Below, piece after piece: positions 48,501-59,682 of a stretch of 64,000 nt of DNA. A program made the position numbers and the translations under genes. The DNA is from Solanum dulcamara (lineage: Eukaryota > Streptophyta > Magnoliopsida > Solanales > Solanaceae), in contig NC_077239.1 of the NCBI RefSeq assembly GCF_947179165.1, positions 66,630,634 through 66,694,633 on the forward strand. Reading direction: 5' to 3'. Under the pieces are notes generated by a model. The model was not told where the DNA came from, searched no databases, and was given only the letters and a program-made list of their open reading frames with translations. Numbering within the stretch: position 1 is the first letter of the stretch; each line of letters opens with the position of its first letter.

Positions 48501-51500
48501 CAACTGTGGATTATTTATTTCCAATCCTTGAGGAGCATCCATGTCAACTTCCTCATGCAGATCTTCATGTAAAAATGCATTGTTTACATCTAGTTGATAA
48601 AGTTTCCATCCCTTTTTGATTGCTACACTAATCAGAGTTCTAACAGTGGTCATTTTAACCACTGGGGAAAAGATCTCAGTGTAGTCAACTCCTGCCTGTT
48701 GAGTGTATTCTTTTACCACTAATATTGCTTTGAACCTCTCTATAGATCCATCAGCTTTGTGCTTGATTTTGTAGACCCATCTACAACCTATTGCTTTCTT
48801 CCCTGTAGGTAAATGAACTAAATCCCAAGTTTGGTTAGCATGTAAGGCCTCAAATTCCTGTGTCATGGCTGCTTGCCATGCAGGATTCATAGCTGCTTCT
48901 TCATAAGAATTAGGTTCTCTATCATGAGAAATGTTTTGCATTACCTGCTGGCTATCTGGATCCAAGGAGGTGAGGGAGAAATGTCTGGTTTTGGTGAAGA
49001 GGGCACTGAGAGATGTAGGTGGTGCTTGGGCTTGGTCCTTCAGTGAAGGAAGGGAATAGACAAATTCCTTTAAATGGGATGGTGTAGTAAGGGGTCTAGA
49101 GGATCTCCTAGGTGCTGGTATGTTCAGATGACCATCAGGTTCAGGCATGGACATAGACAAGTTAGGACTTAGATGCATATTGGGATAGTGTGGAGTATTT
49201 TGAGTGGTGGTAGCAGGGTAGTTGGATGTAGTATGTGGTATGCATGGTGAGGTGTTGTGTTCTACAACATCAAATGGTGATATATTCTCAATATTGACAT
49301 GTATCATTTAAAGTGTTGTCTTCAGGAAACATCAAAGAAAATTCAGAATTCACATGCTTCAATATAGTGGGAAAAGAAGAAAGAGTTGGTGAAGAGACAA
49401 AAGGAAAGATATTTTCATAAAACTGAACATGCCTAGAGACATTTATCTTCTTGTTGGCTTAGTCAAGAACCTTGTATCCTTTTGTTCCAAAAGGGTATCC
49501 TAAGAAGATGTGGGGTTGTGCTCTAGGTTCAAATTTGTCTTTGTGAGTCTTGAGGGTGGTAGGATAACATAAGCATCCAAAACTCCTGATGTGAGAATAA
49601 TTGGGTTTCTTTAGGTAAAGAAGTTCATATGGACATTTATTCTTGAGAGAAACAGATGGTAGTCTGTTAATTAAGTAAGTGTCAGTCAAGAGACACTCTC
49701 CCCAATATTTTATGGGGAGTTTGGATGGATATAGAAGTGCCCTTGCTGTTTCTAAAAGGTATTTGTGTTTTCTTTCTACTACACCATTTTGTTGTGGTGT
49801 GTAGGGACATGACCTTTGGTGTATAATTCCTTTGGATTGGTAAAACATTGTGGCTTCATGACTGGTAAACTCCAACCCATTGTTTGATCTCATGGTTTTG
49901 ATACAAGTTTGGAATTGGTTTTCCACTATCTGAACAAAAGCTTTTAGGATTTGTAAAGTGTTGCTTTAACAGCTCATTAAGTCTGTCCAGGTGGATCTGG
50001 TATGGTCATCTACCATAGTCAGAAAATATTTGTAGTTGTTGTGTGTGGATACATGATATGGTCCCCAAACATCAATGTGGAGGAGGTCAAAAGGTTTATT
50101 AGTGGAAGATAGGGACTTTTGTGGAAATGGAGGCCTGTTTTGTCTTACCATGGGGAAAATTTGGCATAAGAAAGATTGTTTAGAGAAAAACTAAACTGGT
50201 ATAGAGGATATCCCCCTCATTTTCATAAAAGGAACATGTCCTAATCTGTTATTCCATAAGAAATCTACAGAGTCTCTAGTAAATGAGCAATCTTTAGAAA
50301 ATGAAGGATAATGAGAAGAACATGCTTCTTTATTTTGTGAATGGCAAGCATTTATAGATGAAGGGATAGGGGATGGGAAAGCCTGTGAAGCATGAATATC
50401 ACACGTAGCAAAATCAATGTAAGAGGCCTATTGTTCTTTTGTTCTTTGGTCAGGGTGAAACTACTATCAGTTCTTTGGCTTCTAAGGTCATCAGAATGAT
50501 CATCCAACACTAAACCAGGTCCTCCATGTATAGCTGCAGCAGATGTATTTTTACCTTTTGTGAACTTGAAATTTTGTGGAAAGCCATGGAGCCTGTAACA
50601 TTTGTCCTTGGTGTGTTCTGGCTTTTTGCAGTAGTCACAAAACACTGGAAGGCTTGAAAAACTACCTCTATGGAACTGCCGATTGGACTTGTTTCCTTGT
50701 CTTGGTGTGGCATTATTGTTATACTGGTTGTAGTTTGTTCTAAACTGGGAACTTCCATGTGCACTCAAAGTTGAACTATCTATGGTTAAATGGTTGCGTG
50801 GCCTCACCTCCCGTTGCTTTTCTTTCTGAATAAGAATGGAAAAACCTTGTGCAATCGTAGGAAGAGGATTCATCATCAGTATACTTCCACGCACCACTAT
50901 GTATACTTCATTCAGTCCCATCAAAAATTGAACGAGTCTCCTATCTTGTTCAGCTTTGTGCATAGCAGTTTTGGCACCACAAACGCATGCACAATTACAT
51001 TGATTATTATTATCTAATGTGCCAAGTTCTTCCCACAGTCGCTTCATCTTAGTGTAGTAAGTAGTAATATCCATGGATCCCTGAGTTAGGTCACTAATCT
51101 CCTTTTGAACTTGATACAATTTAGCACCGTTAATTTGATCATACTTGTCTTCTAGCTCTTGCCAAAGTTCAGCAACATTGTTAACATATTGTAAGCTATC
51201 AGCAATGTCTTTTGTGAGTGAATGCAATATCCAGGAGGTAACCATGTTGTCGCATCGTTCCCATTGGTTGAGAAGGGGATCGTTTGAATCTGGCCTTTTG
51301 CACTTGCCATTGACGAATCCCATCTTGTTCTTCACGGATAAAGCTCGCAGCATACCATGTCGCCATGACCTGTAGCCAACTCCATCAAAAACGCCTAGAG
51401 TAATTCCAGAACCAGCACTCTCAAAGGGGTGCATGTACAATGGATCAGTCGGATCTATGGTCTCTTTCTCTCGTGCCATATTGTGAATGAGAATGAGGGA

Positions 51501-54500
51501 GATCAGCAACAATACTCACCAGCAATCAATGAATAGGAACGAAATCAAAAAATCACCAGCAAAGGAAGTATGAATTGAAGAATTGTCATGACCCAAAAAT
51601 CGAGGTCATGATGGCACACATCTCAAAACCCAATCTGATGTGTAACCCTAAAAATAAAACTCATACAAGACTCCCAAAGGGGAAAGTGATGGCACAATTT
51701 AAATAAAAAGAAAAACAATAAAGAGAAAATTATCCCAAAACTTGGTGTCATAAGTATAAAGAGCATCTAATACAAGGTTTAAATCTGAAGATACAACATA
51801 AGTCTCTGAATGATCCAAAAGACTGAAAAATAAAGATAGACTAGTGATTATCCGAATTCTGGGACCTCACCACTAATCTGAGAATACACAATCCGCTAGA
51901 ATATCAACTTCCACGTAAGTTACCCCGACTAGTATCTGCATGAAAAAGGGATACAGAAGTAGGGGTGAGTACAGTTCACATGTACTCAGTAGGTTTTAGC
52001 TGACTGAGTATAAGGAATTAATCAAACCTATGAAATAAACTAAGGAACGCTTCCACCTGCATACAGAAAAGTCCCACTTCGGCATCGGTGCCACCAGTTT
52101 ATATATATATAGTGACACGAGTAAAGTAAACCCATAATAACAGCTCATAATCGCAATTAATCAAATAATTCAAGCAACACAAATATCAATGCAATGCAAT
52201 GCAATATGATGATGCAATGATGTGGTGGTACGGTGGAATTAAGACTGTCGCATAGCCTGTCGTATACACCTGCCGAGCTGTGCTACCAAGCAGGACCCAT
52301 GGGGGTCTCGCAGACCATATACCTCAATCACAATATCTCATTATCCTTGCCACCTCCTCGTGGTCAAGGGATCACAATGCATCCACTACCCTGTCGGAAA
52401 ACTGCTTCGGTCAGGGACTCAAGATACAAAGGTTGGGATCACAATGCATCCACTACCCTGTCGGAAAACTGCTTCGATCAGGGACTCAAGATACAAAGGT
52501 TGGGATCACAATGCATCCACTACCCTGTCGGAAAACTGCCTCGGTCAGGGACTCAAGATACAAAGGTTTAAACGTGTTTCGTTTTCTTTCTCAAAAAGGA
52601 TTTCCATATTTCTCAACTTCCCATGTTTCATGATATGATGAATGAGGATGAATGCATCAAAACACACATGGCATGGAAGTAATATTCAACTCATATGTGG
52701 TACAAGGTTTAAAGTTCTCAAAACTTAACCTACACATGATATTCACCCTCAATAAATAGTAATGGGAAGGAAATACTTCTATTTAAATATTCACCCCTTT
52801 CTCAATGATACTTCAATACTCAAGCATGCTCAAAACCCCCAACACAACCTCTCAGGCGAGCATCACAAGTCAAATAATATACTCAAGCCTCTCTCTTAGG
52901 CAAATCACGAATCACATGCTCTCAAAGCAAATAAGATAACAAATAAGGCCTCCACACGGGCTATGTAATAAAATAAACCCCCACATGGCAATACATTAAT
53001 AAATAAGCCCCCACACGGGCATCACAATATATATATAACATTCTCAACTCATACTACGACCTCATCCCAAAGTCTATAACATATGAATGACTAATTACCC
53101 CATCTCAATCTCAAAGGATAGCCAAACCTACCTCAATTGCCGAAATCGCACTCGAACACCTCCACCGAACAAGCAACTCTCGAATTCAATGCCCGGACTG
53201 ACAACCCACTATCAACAATAAAACATACACATCACAAGGAGTCCAATGACACCCATATTGATAGGTTTCGGAACCGGGGATAAAATGGTCCAAAAATTAA
53301 TTATTTCCGAAAAAGATCAAATCTGGAAATTTATTGGACAATCACATTCTATTTGTAATAAGGAACTCATGGTTGAAAACCCCATAAAAATAGAGCTCAA
53401 AACGAGTTAGAAATCACCATTTTCCGTAAATTCGAATTAGGGAAGAAACAAAGATTTTTGGGGTTTGAAACTAAATTTTAGGGGTTAAAATCATCAAAAA
53501 CTTAATGAAAAGGGAAGGTTTTAGATCAAAAATCACTTACCCAACACTTTGCCTTAAAAATCTCTTCTCAAATCACCTCAAAGAGTTCAAGAACTCAAAC
53601 AAATGATGAAAAATATTGAAATGGGAAGAAAGGGGCATTTTCTGCCCAAAAAGTTACTGTTCACGCGTGTTACTGTTCACGCGTATTTTGTACAAATTTT
53701 CGAAAATCACCCTCAAGGTCATTACAAGAATGAAATTCGAAATTGGGGAAAACAAGTGAATGAGCAGAAAACTAACAAATGGAGCAACCTTACTCTGATA
53801 CCATGACAAAAACTTGGAATCGAAACTCCATTGATGACCTGAGCTAAGCTTCCATTGAAGCTTGAAGAAGAAGAAAAAGAAAAAAACCCGAAGAACAGAA
53901 CTGAGAGGAGAGAAATCTTCTATTTCACTGAAAAGAAAAATTAAGCAACAAGATACAAGCTTAGACTAATTTATATAGAAAATCAACTAACTAGCTAATT
54001 TCTGATCATGTACAGCTGTTGACAGCTGTCAAGTCTAACAACTTAATCTAACTAACTAATCCTAACTAACACTAATTAATCCGTTCATTCTCAACAATCT
54101 CATGTGAAATTCTTCAATTTTTATATGCATGGTAGCAGATGATGAAGTTATTCTTCGACAGCTATTCATATGGTAGCTTTCTAGTGCATAATAGATGAGC
54201 TTTTTCTTGTTGTAGCGAAAAAATTCCCAAGAAGAAATTCTATGCTGTATCTGAAAGATTTGGACCTGTGAGTTATCAACTAGGTTTAGAAGCAATGAGT
54301 CTCGGATCAGATCTTTAGTTGGTACTGTCTCAGGAACATGGACTTGTGTTCTGTTTGAGAACTTCGTGTGAAGTGGTATTTTTTTCTATGTTTGGTACTT
54401 GTCAAGAATTGAATGAGATAATACTGTGGGAAAGTTATGGTGTAGGGAACTTTAAAAGTTTGGGACTACTTAAGGATAACCTAAACTTTGTACACAATTT

Positions 54501-57500
54501 CCAACATCTGGTACTTTGTTTTGTAACATCACTTCTCATAGCCTAGTTCACTCCCTTAAGGTATTTCTTTTGTATGTTTCTCTTATTTAAACCCCCTCTT
54601 CTCTCTCTCCCTCCCTCCTTAGCTGAATGTGTTTGCCCAACTTACACTGCATGCAGTATTTTCTTCTTAACTCCTATCTTTTTTCGACAAGACATAATTT
54701 TATTAATATAACCCCAAGATGGTACTGCACTTAGTAAAAAACAGTTTGCTGGGTATGAGTCTCTTATAACTTCAGGGATTCCAAAAACTCCAACATTACA
54801 TCAACGACATTAGCAAAAGAAGCATTACACCAAAAATTTTAAATTCCGGATACATCTATTTTAGGTTTTTACATTTCTTTTTCAGTCAAAAATAACTTCT
54901 CATACTAGAGACTATTCCTCCATCTCTTCTTTTCCTGCATCTGTTGCTTTTAAACTCAATGTAAGAACTAAAATAGTTTCCACGGCCCCTCCCCCATCAA
55001 TTTTACCCACTTCAAATGAAAATCTGTTCCATGAAGGATATATTTTGTCGAAGGCTAATTTTGGGGGTGAAAAATCTTATCAAGGGCATCAGTATGTTGA
55101 ACATCCCTGATAGGAAATAGTGACAAATATTTTAGGATAGAAGAGTATTATGAACTTTATATTGTCTTATAAAAAATATATCCGAGCCTGTCTTTTTCTA
55201 ACCTGAGTCAGATACTCTTCAACTTAATGGTTAATCAGCACAATTATTTCATTGCTAAATATCCTGTGTATTCTTTTCGTTTCTTATTTCGAGGTTGTGA
55301 TTAATTAATTTCTCCATTCATTCTTATCTTCTGATGATTTTGGTTGCTGACATTCTTTTCTTTTATCTCATAGCTGGGTCTTCAGAGAAGAAACAATCTT
55401 CACTAGATGATTTGTCATCTCTGGACCTTAAAACGTAAGTTGCTGTTCCATGTCCGCACCTCAATTGATCAGCTATTATATATCCTTGGAAATATTGTTA
55501 TAATTATTACAAGTCACTTTATTATTCTATGCATAAGAGATACTTCCGCATTATATCTTTCATAAAGTTATAACGTAAGCCTTCTCCTTTTCTCCTCCGT
55601 TTCATCTTCTACCCTGACTCCCCCCCCCCCCCCAACCCCACTCCACAGATGAAACAAAAGAATATCTATGCTTGGCACAGTGTATAGGAAGAGTGACTTA
55701 TTCCATCTTCTCAGCAGAACTTCTATCTTGCACAGAAGACTTTGGCGCTGAATCTTGACTGCTTCTTTGTTTTCCAGCATAAAATTCTCTTCCGCAGGAG
55801 CATTTCTCTCTATCCTCTAGCTAATATTGAAAATTTACCAGTTTTCTCTTCCTCACCTAAAATAACAGATTATCAAATTTGGTGCAAGGGTCAAACTTGA
55901 GTTTACAGTAATCAGGGGTTGGCCCACCGTCATTCGGGAATCTCCTCTTCAGTGTCACCTTCTTATCGTGGTTTGGGGAATTTGTTCAGATAAGGATTTT
56001 GGCATTTTAATATTTCTGTTCCATGTTTGACCTCTCTGTGTTGATGATGTTTTCAGATTAGCTGTTAGGTTTTGGGTGTTGGTATCATAGGTTTGGATGT
56101 TTTTAGAGGGATGGAAGTTGTCCTTTTCTTTTTCCTGTGGCATTGTGCTGTATTATTAAACAATTCCTGGGCCAACAAAACGTTCACATCAATATCATGC
56201 ACATACTTGATTTTGCCATTCTTTTAAAAATATCCTTTGCCCGGTATATTTGGATTGCTTGTTTGTCCTCTAATTTACAAGAGATTACTGACTATTACCA
56301 GCTTTATCTTCATCATTTGCGCTCACGACATAGTTTTAAGAAACAGTTTCTGCTTGAGGATTTAGAACAATAATGTAAAATGTTTGTCCCCCCTTTTCCC
56401 ATATCCTGCTTCGTTCTCAATAGGGCCCTTCTGTTCCTGATGTGGATACCACAAAGCAGTGTCCCTGAAATGCATTTACATAACCTTAGCATGTGGTCTG
56501 TCCCCTTTTCATTATGCATCACATGATGCTGAGGCTTTGTTTCATTAAATTTATGTTTTAGCTTTCATCTAGGAATGTGATTTGCGGGTAACCTATTGAT
56601 ATCATATACATGTTCAGTATCGATTTAGTGCTTTTTGTTTCACCTTTCGTAGATGAAGTTAACAATTTTTAATGTAAAGGGACATGAATAAATTACTATC
56701 TATAACATAAAATTTAGAGATTAAGAAACTGAAAATTCTACAAGTTTGAAAACTCTTCATTTCAAAATATTCTAATAATTACCACAGAAATACAATAGTT
56801 AATATAAAGCCAAAATTGACAATTTTTCTGGAGAGTAACACTGAGCTAATCTCTGTAGATTTAAAATTGTCTTGCACATAAACTAATGAAAGGAATTCCT
56901 ACTTCTACATGAATTGGGAGTATGATTTAATTATTACAAGTTACTGTATAATGGACTTCATTAAGAGTAGAGTACTATTTACGCATATGCTTGGAGACCA
57001 AAATCATATAATAAAAGAGAACATGAACAATATTTACACCTGTTATTAGGAAACATGGAATGTACTTGGTACGACATATGTTTAAGCTATCCCGACAAGA
57101 AGGCTGACAAAAATTGTAAGTAGTAGTGGATGATGTTTAGTTGAAGAATCGATTTTACACAGGGCACTAATGGTGCTCCGAATACAATGACTAGGTGGTA
57201 GCTTCAGGGTTTCTGTATATGTAATTTTGAGTTTCCTGTTATATCTTATTGTCGTGTATACTTACAGGGGAATTGAGATCACCGAAGCATTGCGATTGCA
57301 GATGGAAGTTCAGAAGCGTCTCCATGAACAACTTGAAGTATGAATTCCTTCTGTTGAAGTAAAAAGTATTAACACTTTTATTGGTGGTCATTGCTTATAT
57401 CTTCAACAAAGAACTTTTATATGAGAATATCTGCTTTTCATGTTTTATTTTCTTATGGGTAGCTTTTGGCTGCTTATGGCCTTTCCGAGTCCTCCAATCG

Positions 57501-58175
57501 TAATAGATAATTCTGAAGACAACGAACAGTGCACGTTAGATTTTATCTTTGTACATTTTCTGTTTGATTTATAACATAAGTAATTTCTGTAGGTTTCTCT
57601 TCCTTCTTTTGAAGATTTAATGAGATATGAGGAGTCTTCTTGATTAAGTCAATTTTGAGTTAATCATAGTTCAGTCTTGGGGCTAAAAATCTTCTCTATC
57701 ATGCGTAATAGAGTAGCTTTTTTATGCCCATCGATTTAATGAATAGCCAGCTCGTCCAATCTCTTAATTATTTGATTGTCTCGTGGTAACTAACTTGCAG
57801 CACTTGTGATGTCATGTGCACTTATATTGTCATTTACATTTGCAGATTCAAAGAAATCTGCAGTTGCGTATAGAAGAACAAGGGCGATACCTCCAAATGA
57901 TGTTTGAGAAGCAGTGCAAGACAATGCCTGGCGCAGACTTGGCTAAAGGCTCATCATCATCTACGGCAGATGATGCCTTTGCACAGTTGTCAGATGCAGT
58001 TCAAAACTCCTCTGGCAAAAATGATCCTGGAGTGTCAGAGGTTGATACTGCTAAAGAAGTTGATCACGAGAAACAGAAAGCGCGGGAAAGGGAAGTCCTT
58101 GGAGATCCCGAGACAAATATAACAAACACGTCTGATTCACCACCCCCCTTAAAGCGTTCTAAGTTGGATGAATAA
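45517..58175 (+). CDS. PHR1: PHR1/PHL1-type MYB-CC transcription factor, seven coding exons
   Basis: Exons: 45517-46128, 46254-46452 (acceptor may be 46242), 46568-46644, 46741-46780, 55374-55434, 57268-57337, 57846-58175; all junctions are GT-AG and frames join to 462 codons (466 with the upstream acceptor). Residues about 245-305 form the GARP MYB domain ([36 protein letters not shown]). Residues about 331-378 form the coiled coil ([38 protein letters not shown]). The N terminus has the PHR1 signatures MEARP, WC.D.LPNFLDY and DW.EWADL. In this family the dimer binds the P1BS site GNATATNC to activate phosphate-starvation genes and is held back by SPX proteins, which contact the coiled coil. 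Intron 4 (46781-55373) holds an antisense copia element. PHL1 is the alternative name; paralogues cannot be separated here. Confidence 0.92.
47088..47376 (-). repeat. 3' LTR of intronic copia element
   Basis: 289 bp, TGACAAAAACTTGGAAT...CCCAACA on the plus strand. Pairs with 53804-54096. Bordered internally by the C-run at 47377. Confidence 0.9.
47377..47400 (-). other. Polypurine tract of intronic copia element
   Basis: A run of about 11 C on the plus strand (G-run in element orientation) directly next to the 3' LTR, followed by AAGTTGGAGGGGG. Confidence 0.75.
47401..49307 (-). pseudogene. Copia pol: reverse transcriptase-RNase H, nearly intact
   Basis: A 584-codon frame runs from 49307 to 47553. 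Landmarks: [20 protein letters not shown], motif A ([12 protein letters not shown]), [16 protein letters not shown], the catalytic [21 protein letters not shown], then RNase H ([25 protein letters not shown]). All expected acidic residues are present. Near 47560 a base is missing in the sequence encoding NPVF.HERTKH, so the frame stops early. The last part ([28 protein letters not shown]) continues in another frame to about 47440. Active relatives carry one continuous Gag-Pol; this copy is therefore damaged but recent. Confidence 0.9.
49420..50300 (-). pseudogene. Copia pol: integrase
   Basis: Pre-integrase sequence resembling [13 protein letters not shown] is readable across frames at about 50250-50200. 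Then comes [20 protein letters not shown] and [14 protein letters not shown] (50090-49980; first two Asp of the D,D,E triad region), a frameshift near 49960, and [10 protein letters not shown]...[20 protein letters not shown] (49890-49760). The latter carries the glycine-rich PQQNG and the catalytic Glu region. It ends [20 protein letters not shown] with a stop at 49459. At least one frameshift and an in-frame stop before 49420 make it inactive as it stands. Confidence 0.85.
50352..51512 (-). CDS. Copia Gag, intact open frame
   Basis: A 386-codon frame; the likely true start is the internal Met of [20 protein letters not shown] (about 51479) because the preceding 11 residues are not Gag-like. 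Residues about 30-250 form the capsid region ([85 protein letters not shown]). A CCHC-type knuckle follows ([20 protein letters not shown]). In retrotransposons Gag packages the RNA. Usually the frame runs on through protease; here it ends shortly after SSFTLTKEQ, and no D-S-G protease motif is found before integrase. Confidence 0.85.
   Translation of the reverse strand: MLLISLILIHNMAREKETIDPTDPLYMHPFESAGSGITLGVFDGVGYRSWRHGMLRALSVKNKMGFVNGKCKRPDSNDPLLNQWERCDNMVTSWILHSLTKDIADSLQYVNNVAELWQELEDKYDQINGAKLYQVQKEISDLTQGSMDITTYYTKMKRLWEELGTLDNNNQCNCACVCGAKTAMHKAEQDRRLVQFLMGLNEVYIVVRGSILMMNPLPTIAQGFSILIQKEKQREVRPRNHLTIDSSTLSAHGSSQFRTNYNQYNNNATPRQGNKSNRQFHRGSFSSLPVFCDYCKKPEHTKDKCYRLHGFPQNFKFTKGKNTSAAAIHGGPGLVLDDHSDDLRSQRTDSSFTLTKEQKNNRPLTLILLRVIFMLHRLSHPLSLHL
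51584..53726 (-). mobile_element. Solo gypsy-like LTR nested in the copia leader, TSD AGAAT
   Basis: Opens TGTCATGACC at 51584 and closes GGTCATTACA at 53726, imperfect inverted termini. Flanked by AGAAT at 51579-51583 and 53727-53731. In minus orientation it starts TGTAATGACC, like the other long LTRs of this window. It contains a threefold 67-bp repeat (52368-52568). Frames at 52233-52638 are periodic translations of that repeat. Confidence 0.9.
52368..52568 (+). repeat. Three tandem copies of a 67-bp unit
   Basis: Units start GGGATCACAATGCATCC at 52368, 52435 and 52502 and are almost identical; each contains CCCTGTCGGAAAACTGC and CAGGGACTCAAGATACAAAGG. Period exactly 67 bp. Confidence 0.95.
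53785..53803 (-). other. Primer binding site of intronic copia, tRNA-iMet type
   Basis: On the minus strand TGGTATCAGAGTAAGGTTG follows the 5' LTR with no gap. The first 11 bases match the canonical initiator-Met site exactly. Confidence 0.9.
53804..54096 (-). repeat. 5' LTR of intronic copia element
   Basis: 293 bp, same TGACAAAAAC...CAACA ends as 47088-47376, with about a dozen differences by eye. Includes an A-rich indel near 53875. Confidence 0.9.
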
Positions 58176-59682
58176 GCATTTGTAGGTTCAAAAAACCATT
58201 GGTAGAATAGTGATATTTTGACGCTTGGAACATCAAATCCATGAGTACTAGAACAGAGTTGGCTCGTGAAGGAGCTAAAAATACCATGGTATTCTTTTCA
58301 TAGACAATATCGAGGGGCCATGGCGTGTCCTCTCATTTGACATAGATCATAAAGAAATATCAAACCTTTGATGTTAGATTTGTCAATATGTGGCATTCCA
58401 GAGTCATCTTGGAAGGAAAATGAAGAAATATTGGTGGTCGTCGTCGTGTCAAATTCCATCATCTGAAAATGTAAGTTACCTGAACATGAATTGTTCGGTT
58501 ATAGTCTTGTGTATGAGGAAGGAAAATGGTTCTTATTGCTTGAATTCTCATCAGTCACATTATGTAAATATAATATTTGCTAAAGATGCTGTTTTTTCTT
58601 CTTTTTTTTAAAATCTTTTTCTTTTAATCATGTTTAAGTAGGCTTAAGAATTCCTGAGTAGTGATTAGTCTTCCCTGTTATCTCCCTTCATCATGTCAAA
58701 GGCTGGTAAAGCTTTCGGCTTATTACAAGAAGTAAGCATTAAAAACAAAATGTTTGAAACACAGAGACGTTGATATGAATATCTTTTAATAAATACTTAC
58801 TGTTCATTGAAAAAACTTAGATAAAGCATTGTTGGTTTTCAGAGCTATTGTCTTTCTGATTAAAGGTAGAATTACATTCTCGACAAAAAGGAAAAAATAA
58901 GGCAAGTGGAAAAACAAAACAAAACACAGAAGAAAGGGTATAAAGATCAGTACAACAACAATATATCCGATGCCCAACGTGTAATTTTATAAGTGGGTTT
59001 TGAAAAAAAAAATCACTAAATGAATAAAATTCAATTTTTTTAAAAAATAAAAATAAGAGAGGATTTGTATCCTGTAAACCATGGCCCTTGCATAAACCGC
59101 TTGATGTTCCCTACTAAATCAAGTATTTGATTATTAGTCTTGGAATTAATCGAATTTATTTATGTTATCAAATTACTGAAAAGCCTAGCTTCAAATAGCT
59201 TTTTATAGTAAACATGCATTTGGTAACATAGAGTAAATAAATTGTTACATCAATTGCAAGTATATAATTTCAATTGGAATGAATAATTTATAATGAGTTA
59301 TCATTGGCCAACCGATGTAATGTTTGGATACCTTTCTGTCAAAGCTATCTATATACAGCCTAATCATACATGATAGATAGATCATACACAATATCATTTT
59401 AAGAACAAAAAAAATATTAGACAACAATATAATTTTTTTTTTTGTGAAAAAAAAAGGAGAAGAAAATAGTGTGTCAAGAGAATTAAATATATAGGTTGTG
59501 GAAGAAGCAATGTGTTCCTACTTGTCCAAGTAACGTGTCTTCTAATCAAACCAATGACACTTCAACTATCAATTAGGTGAAAAATCTCAAACTCCCACCA
59601 GAAAGTACATATTCTCTTACTTCTTCATATTAATATACCCTCTTCTACTCATTTTGCCTTAGTGCCATATCCATCCAACACC
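58176..59682 (+). other. Intergenic region: PHR1-like 3' UTR and CESA4 promoter
   Basis: The 3' UTR of the upstream gene starts at 58176; its end is not visible. One AATAAA lies at 58788-58793, but nearer degenerate signals may be used. The last about 250 bp before 59683 should be the CESA4 core promoter. No further gene is supported; the 58390-58611 frame lacks any feature. Confidence 0.5.
59572..59640 (+). promoter_or_regulatory. CESA4 core promoter candidates: SMRE-like site and TATA-like box
   Basis: ATTAGGT (59572-59578) is the reverse complement of ACCTAAT, which fits the secondary-wall MYB response element ACC(A/T)A(A/C)(T/C) bound by MYB46/MYB83. ATTAATATACC (about 59628-59639) is a TATA-like sequence about 45 bp before the start codon, implying a very short leader. 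Both are short matches and need expression data. Confidence 0.3.

Larger units (their letters stand above)
47088..54096 (-). mobile_element. Ty1/copia retrotransposon in PHR1 intron 4, antisense, apparent 8-bp TSD
   Basis: In element orientation: 5' LTR 54096-53804, primer site, leader (with a nested solo LTR), gag, integrase, RT-RNase H, polypurine tract, 3' LTR 47376-47088. LTR ends are TG...CA. Exact flanking repeats ATCTCATG occur at 47080-47087 and 54097-54104, which is longer than the usual 5 bp. The LTRs differ at roughly a dozen places over 290 bp, so it is moderately young. The protease region appears to be missing and there are frameshifts, so it is probably non-autonomous. Confidence 0.92.
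46781..55373 (+). other. Intron 4 of the PHR1-like gene, enlarged by transposons
   Basis: Donor GAAG|GTATGC and acceptor CATAG|CTGGG are intact. Of about 8.6 kb, 7.0 kb is the copia insertion with its nested LTR. The remaining 47-kb-side (46781-47087) and 54-55-kb-side pieces join to a normal intron of about 1.6 kb. No coding features are seen in 54105-55373. Confidence 0.85.

Noticed and set aside
52233..52638. Three overlapping ORFs of 92-117 codons with repeated [14 protein letters not shown] blocks
   Set aside because: They are all three frames of the 67-bp tandem repeat, whose length is not a multiple of three.
58390..58611. 73-codon ORF downstream of PHR1-like stop
   Set aside because: Lies in the 3' UTR, has no recognisable domain and ends in a T-rich run.
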